From: Actinomycetota bacterium | GTDB lineage: Bacteria; Actinomycetota; Geothermincolia; Fen-727; Anoxymicrobiaceae | Reading direction: 5' to 3' | Assembly (NCBI GenBank): GCA_016649525.1 | Contig: JAENXM010000075.1 | Span: 1-7,837, forward strand | DNA length: 7,837 nucleotides | In this document: piece by piece, positions 5,743 to 7,837 of the stretch | How the letters are laid out: every line of letters begins with the position of its first letter | Numbering within the stretch: position 1 is the stretch's first letter | The notes under the pieces: generated by a model | Told to the model about the DNA's origin: nothing | The model's input: the letters and a program-made list of their open reading frames with translations, nothing else | Database searches by the model: none | Made by a program: the position numbers and the translations under genes

Positions 5743-5853
5743 TTTAGACCGGGCTCTTCTTTTTAGGCCGGGCTCATCTTTTTAGACCGGGCTCTTCTTT
5801 TTAGGCCGGGCTCTCAGCCCGGTTTATCCCCCGGCCTAAGAGGCCCGTCTCAA
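5743..5853 (+). repeat. palindromic repeat, copy 3, preceded by a 19-bp half-unit ladder
   Basis: Four TTTAG starts lie at 5743, 5762, 5781 and 5800, an exact 19-bp period. The first three units are left half-arms of the form TTTAGRCCGGGCTCWTCTT, with A and G alternating after TTTAG. The fourth continues into a full element: hairpin CCGGGCT/AGCCCGG (5806-5812 with 5816-5822), then a right arm GGCCT/AGGCC (5833-5837 with 5841-5845) that is more degenerate than in copies 1 and 2. It fills the gap between the convergent CoA ligase and vapC genes, 6 bp after one stop and 4 bp before the other, so it may act as a two-way terminator. Confidence 0.85.
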
Positions 5854-5857
5854 GGAT

Positions 5858-6280
5858 TCATTCGAGCCAGACGATTGGCAGAAAGTCGTCGATTCGGGCT
5901 CTATTGAACTCAGGATCACCGGTTATCAGTGACGCGCGTTCAATCTGGGCCAGCGCTATCGCAAAGCAGTCGGCGTAGGCAACAGGGTAGTGCGCCTTGA
6001 TGTGAGCAGCGGCAAACGTGAGACGGGAGTCCGCATCTACTACTGCTACCGGCAGTTCCCTAATGCAGGCAAGGACATCTTGCGTCTCGGATAGACCCTT
6101 TTCTCGTTCCACGATGTATAGCGCCTCACCGAGGTTGACGATGCTCATAAAGAGCCTGCATTTCTGCCTGGCTGCTTTTTTGAGGAACTCCCTTACCCGC
6201 GTACCACCTTTCTCGCCCTCGAGAAAAGCAAGCAGGGCGTAACTGTCAAGGACGTATCGATTGATTTCGGGATGAGCCAA
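5858..6280 (-). CDS. vapC: VapC-family PIN-domain ribonuclease toxin, 140 aa
   Basis: PIN-domain toxin of a type II module. When free of antitoxin, such proteins cut RNA (often tRNA or rRNA) using Mg bound by acidic residues. The set is present: Asp12 in VLDSYALLAFLEGE, Glu52 in VNLGEALYIV, Asp104 in YADCFAIALA and Asp122 in LITGDPEF, all with typical spacing and length. The start must be TTG (6278-6280), because no other start codon occurs before the essential Asp12. It lies one base after the antitoxin stop, with AAAGGG (6289-6294 on the plus strand) 8 nt upstream, so translation is coupled to the antitoxin. The gene is transcribed against the CoA ligase, and the repeat array separates the two. 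All catalytic residues are intact, so it is probably active. Confidence 0.92.
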   Translation of the reverse strand: MAHPEINRYVLDSYALLAFLEGEKGGTRVREFLKKAARQKCRLFMSIVNLGEALYIVEREKGLSETQDVLACIRELPVAVVDADSRLTFAAAHIKAHYPVAYADCFAIALAQIERASLITGDPEFNRARIDDFLPIVWLE

Positions 6281-6281
6281 G

Positions 6282-6530
6282 TTATTTGCCCTTTGCGGCG
6301 TCTTCTTCCCGGGACTTCAAAAGGGCTTCGATCATGGATTTGTCGCTCTTCAACATGCCGGCCGATTTGGCTATCGGGTCCCTGCTTACCGGCACGACAG
6401 CAATAACGTTTCCGTACTCAACGAACTGGACTTTGTCGCCCTTCTTGAGCCCGAAGCGCTCCCGCAGTTCCTGTGGTATGACCACCCAGCCCTTGGCTGA
6501 AAGCGTCGATGTCTTCATTTCCACCACCAT
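6282..6530 (-). CDS. vapB: AbrB/MazE-type (SpoVT-AbrB) antitoxin, 82 aa
   Basis: The N-terminal half is a swapped-hairpin DNA-binding domain (STLSAKGWVVIPQELRERFG, then LKKGDKVQFVEYGNVIAVVPV, about residues 8-48), the standard AbrB-type antitoxin fold. The C-terminal tail (about 52-82, with MIEALLKSREEDAAKGK) is the charged helix that would wrap and block the VapC active site. The farthest ATG (6528-6530) lies 5 bp from an operator palindrome and has no Shine-Dalgarno. An internal ATG at 6516-6518 (residue 5, MKTSTLSAKG) is preceded by GGTGG and is the more usual start for this family, so the protein may be 78 residues. The gene is followed after one base by vapC. The antitoxin or the complex probably represses its own promoter. 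Confidence 0.9.
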   Translation of the reverse strand: MVVEMKTSTLSAKGWVVIPQELRERFGLKKGDKVQFVEYGNVIAVVPVSRDPIAKSAGMLKSDKSMIEALLKSREEDAAKGK

Positions 6531-6535
6531 TTCGC

Positions 6536-6566
6536 AGTATATACTATTTCTGATTCAGTATATACT
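6536..6566. promoter_or_regulatory. paired-palindrome operator of vapBC
   Basis: CAGTATATACT occurs twice, at 6535-6545 and 6556-6566. Within each, AGTATATACT (6536-6545, 6557-6566) is a perfect 10-bp palindrome. The centres are exactly 21 bp apart, two helical turns, so two dimers would bind the same face. The distal copy includes the predicted -10 box of vapBC and the proximal copy ends 5 bp before the upstream ATG. This is the layout expected for toxin-antitoxin autorepression. Confidence 0.75.
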
Positions 6567-6586
6567 CACTTCCAATGCGTTGGCAA
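6557..6586 (-). promoter_or_regulatory. vapBC promoter
   Basis: On the minus strand, TTGCCA (6586 down to 6581) is followed after 18 bp by TATACT (6562 down to 6557), a near-consensus sigma70 pair. Transcription should begin near 6550, between the two operator palindromes, giving a leader of about 20-30 nt. Prediction only, but the overlap with the operator supports it. Confidence 0.6.
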
Positions 6587-6629
6587 CCTGCAGACTACGA
6601 GTTGGGCTTGATATGGCAAGAGGAGGCTT

Positions 6630-6698
6630 ATGGATATAGACTTTTGCCGCGGATGTTTCGCGGATGGACAACGGCAAAGGAGGAAGCGTGAACGATAA
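6630..6698 (+). CDS. possible 22-codon leader ORF before the sugar kinase
   Basis: ATG at 6630 is preceded by AGGAGG (6621-6626), a full Shine-Dalgarno at a short 3-nt spacing. The frame encodes MDIDFCRGCFADGQRQRRKR plus two residues and stops at TAA 6696-6698, overlapping the predicted kinase start (6688) by 11 bp in another frame. A Cys-x-x-Cys pair is followed by a strongly basic tail. It resembles no known peptide family to me. Part of the basic tail is simply the kinase Shine-Dalgarno read in this frame (AGG AGG AAG). It may be a coupling leader or chance. Confidence 0.3.
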   Translation: MDIDFCRGCFADGQRQRRKRER

Positions 6699-7837
6699 AT
6701 ACGTGATCGGGCACGACGCGGGTACCGGCGGCGACAAGGCTGTTCTCGCCAGGACGACGGGTGAGGTCGTTGCGACCGAGTTTGAACCTTACGGCATAAG
6801 CCACCCGGCCCAGGGGTGTGCCGAGCAGGACCCGGTCGAATGGTGGGACGGGGTCGCGGCGACGACGCACAGGTTGGTCTCAAAGACCGGTATCGACCCG
6901 AAGAGTGTCGCCGGCATCGCCTTCTCCTCGCAGATGCTAGGCGTCCTTCCTATGACGGAGAAGGGAGAGCCGCTCTGCCCCGGCATCATCTGGATGGACT
7001 GCAGGGCGGAGGAACAGGCCAGGCGCGTTGTTCGCAGGCTCGGGGGCGAGTGGATGCTGATAAGGATCGCCGGCGCTGTCCCGTCCGGCAAGGACGTGAT
7101 GTGCAAGATCAAGTGGATAGAGGAGAACCAGCCGGAGGTGTTCAACCGGACGCACGTGTTCCTCGATGTCAAAGGCTACCTCGTCTACCGGGCCACAGGC
7201 AGGTTCGTGACAGACCCGTCGGCCGCATCGGTCACGGGCTGTATGGACAAGAAGACAAGGGGCTGGTCGGGTCTCATGTCGAAGTTGACCGGGATGCCGC
7301 TCGACAAGATGCCCGAGATCGCGGGCAGCCTCGAGGTAGTTGGGGAGCTCAAAAAGGATGCGGCCGAGCAGATGGGCCTCCCGGAGGGGACCCCGGTCGT
7401 GGGCGGCATGGGCGACGCTCCCGCGGGGCCCATAGGCGCGGGCGCCCTCGACCACGGCGACAGCGTTGTCAGCATTGGAACGTCCGGGCTGCTCCTCATA
7501 ATGGTCTCGAAGCCTGTCAACCTCGGGAGGTTCGGCATGGCGTCGATCGCCGCAGCCACCCCGGACATGTGGCTTCTCGTCGGAGAGATGAACACGGCCG
7601 GCGGCAGCCTCGCGTGGTTCGCCGACCAGCTTGCTGGCAGGGAGGAGCGCGAGCGGGCAGGCGAAGGCAGCCTGCTGGAGGTCCTGAACGAGGTCGTCGC
7701 GGACGTGCCGCCGGGAGCGAGGGGTCTCATATTCGCTCCCTGGATGTACGGTGAACGTGCCCCTGTGACCGACACCGCCCTTCGAGGCGCTTTCATAAAC
7801 GTGAGCATCAACAGCACCAGGGAGGACATGCTCAGAA
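6688..7837 (+). CDS. FGGY-family carbohydrate kinase (xylulokinase-like), 3' end missing
   Basis: Open to the window end (383 codons visible), so roughly the last 100-130 residues are missing. FGGY kinases transfer phosphate from ATP to a sugar or polyol in the cytoplasm. Seen in order: the N-terminal nucleotide loop YVIGHDAGTGGDKAVL (about 5-20), AEQDPVEWWDG (45-55), FSSQMLGVL (79-87), WMDCRAEEQA (102-111), GGMGDAPAG (239-247) with the likely catalytic base Asp243, SIGTSG (262-267) and FAPWMYGERAP (349-359). This order matches xylulokinase closely, but the substrate is not settled by sequence. The start chosen is GTG 6688, because AAAGGAGG (6676-6683) sits just 4 nt before it. An in-frame ATG at 6664 would add eight residues but lacks a ribosome site and would include that Shine-Dalgarno in its own coding sequence. 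The gene is divergent from vapBC and has no clear promoter of its own. Confidence 0.93.
   Translation, partial: MNDKYVIGHDAGTGGDKAVLARTTGEVVATEFEPYGISHPAQGCAEQDPVEWWDGVAATTHRLVSKTGIDPKSVAGIAFSSQMLGVLPMTEKGEPLCPGIIWMDCRAEEQARRVVRRLGGEWMLIRIAGAVPSGKDVMCKIKWIEENQPEVFNRTHVFLDVKGYLVYRATGRFVTDPSAASVTGCMDKKTRGWSGLMSKLTGMPLDKMPEIAGSLEVVGELKKDAAEQMGLPEGTPVVGGMGDAPAGPIGAGALDHGDSVVSIGTSGLLLIMVSKPVNLGRFGMASIAAATPDMWLLVGEMNTAGGSLAWFADQLAGREERERAGEGSLLEVLNEVVADVPPGARGLIFAPWMYGERAPVTDTALRGAFINVSINSTREDMLR

Noticed and set aside
5743..5853. CRISPR-like array from the regular 19-bp spacing
   Set aside because: Units are contiguous with no unique spacers, the period is too short, and the sequence is half of an intergenic hairpin repeat found elsewhere in the window.
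6572..6583. CCAA-TGCG-TTGG inverted repeat between vapBC and the kinase
   Set aside because: Only 4-bp arms. Part of it overlaps the predicted vapBC -35 region, and there is no second copy to support an operator.
6816..7754. Long Arg/Gly-rich 312-codon plus-strand frame overlapping the kinase
   Set aside because: It is the off-frame shadow of the FGGY kinase. The kinase frame carries all family motifs, and this one is low-complexity with no recognisable domain.

Overview
The window is bacterial chromosomal DNA of fairly high GC content. Coding is dense, GTG and TTG starts are frequent, and AGG (Arg) and ATA (Ile) codons are used heavily. Two lipoproteins with lipoboxes, MarR/ABC-2 export genes, an acyl-CoA ligase, a VapBC module and an FGGY sugar kinase fit a free-living or sediment/subsurface bacterium, perhaps a deep-branching actinobacterium or another anaerobic lineage. 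The taxon cannot be fixed from the sequence, and that guess is weak.

Layout. (1) 1-1167: two consecutive lipoprotein genes, the first cut by the window edge. (2) 1168-1372: a regulatory intergenic region with a strong sigma70-type promoter, a double MarR-type operator on its start point and a hairpin repeat in the mRNA leader. (3) 1373-3830: a three-gene operon of a MarR repressor, a DrrA-like ABC ATPase and a DrrB-like ABC-2 permease, probably an autorepressed drug or lipid exporter. (4) 3831-4254: a non-coding stretch with a second hairpin repeat fused to the last 54 codons of a metallophosphoesterase, a gene remnant. (5) 4255-5736: a PaaK-like adenylate-forming CoA ligase. (6) 5737-5857: the third and expanded copy of the repeat, with a 19-bp ladder, between convergent genes. 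(7) 5858-6586, minus strand: a VapBC toxin-antitoxin pair with a paired-palindrome operator. (8) 6630-7837: a short leader-like ORF and an FGGY-family carbohydrate kinase running off the right edge.

The points most worth following are not in the main genes. A palindromic repeat family (TTTAG...CTAAA, about 55 bp, two hairpins) occurs three times, always between genes: once in the leader of the exporter operon, once at the exact break of the decayed phosphoesterase, and once amplified as a 19-bp ladder. The two operators (13-bp MarR sites in tandem at 1241-1266; AGTATATACT twice, 21 bp apart, at 6536-6566) are clear enough to support specific regulatory models. I see no CRISPR, tRNA, rRNA or complete insertion sequence, and no clearly new multi-gene system.
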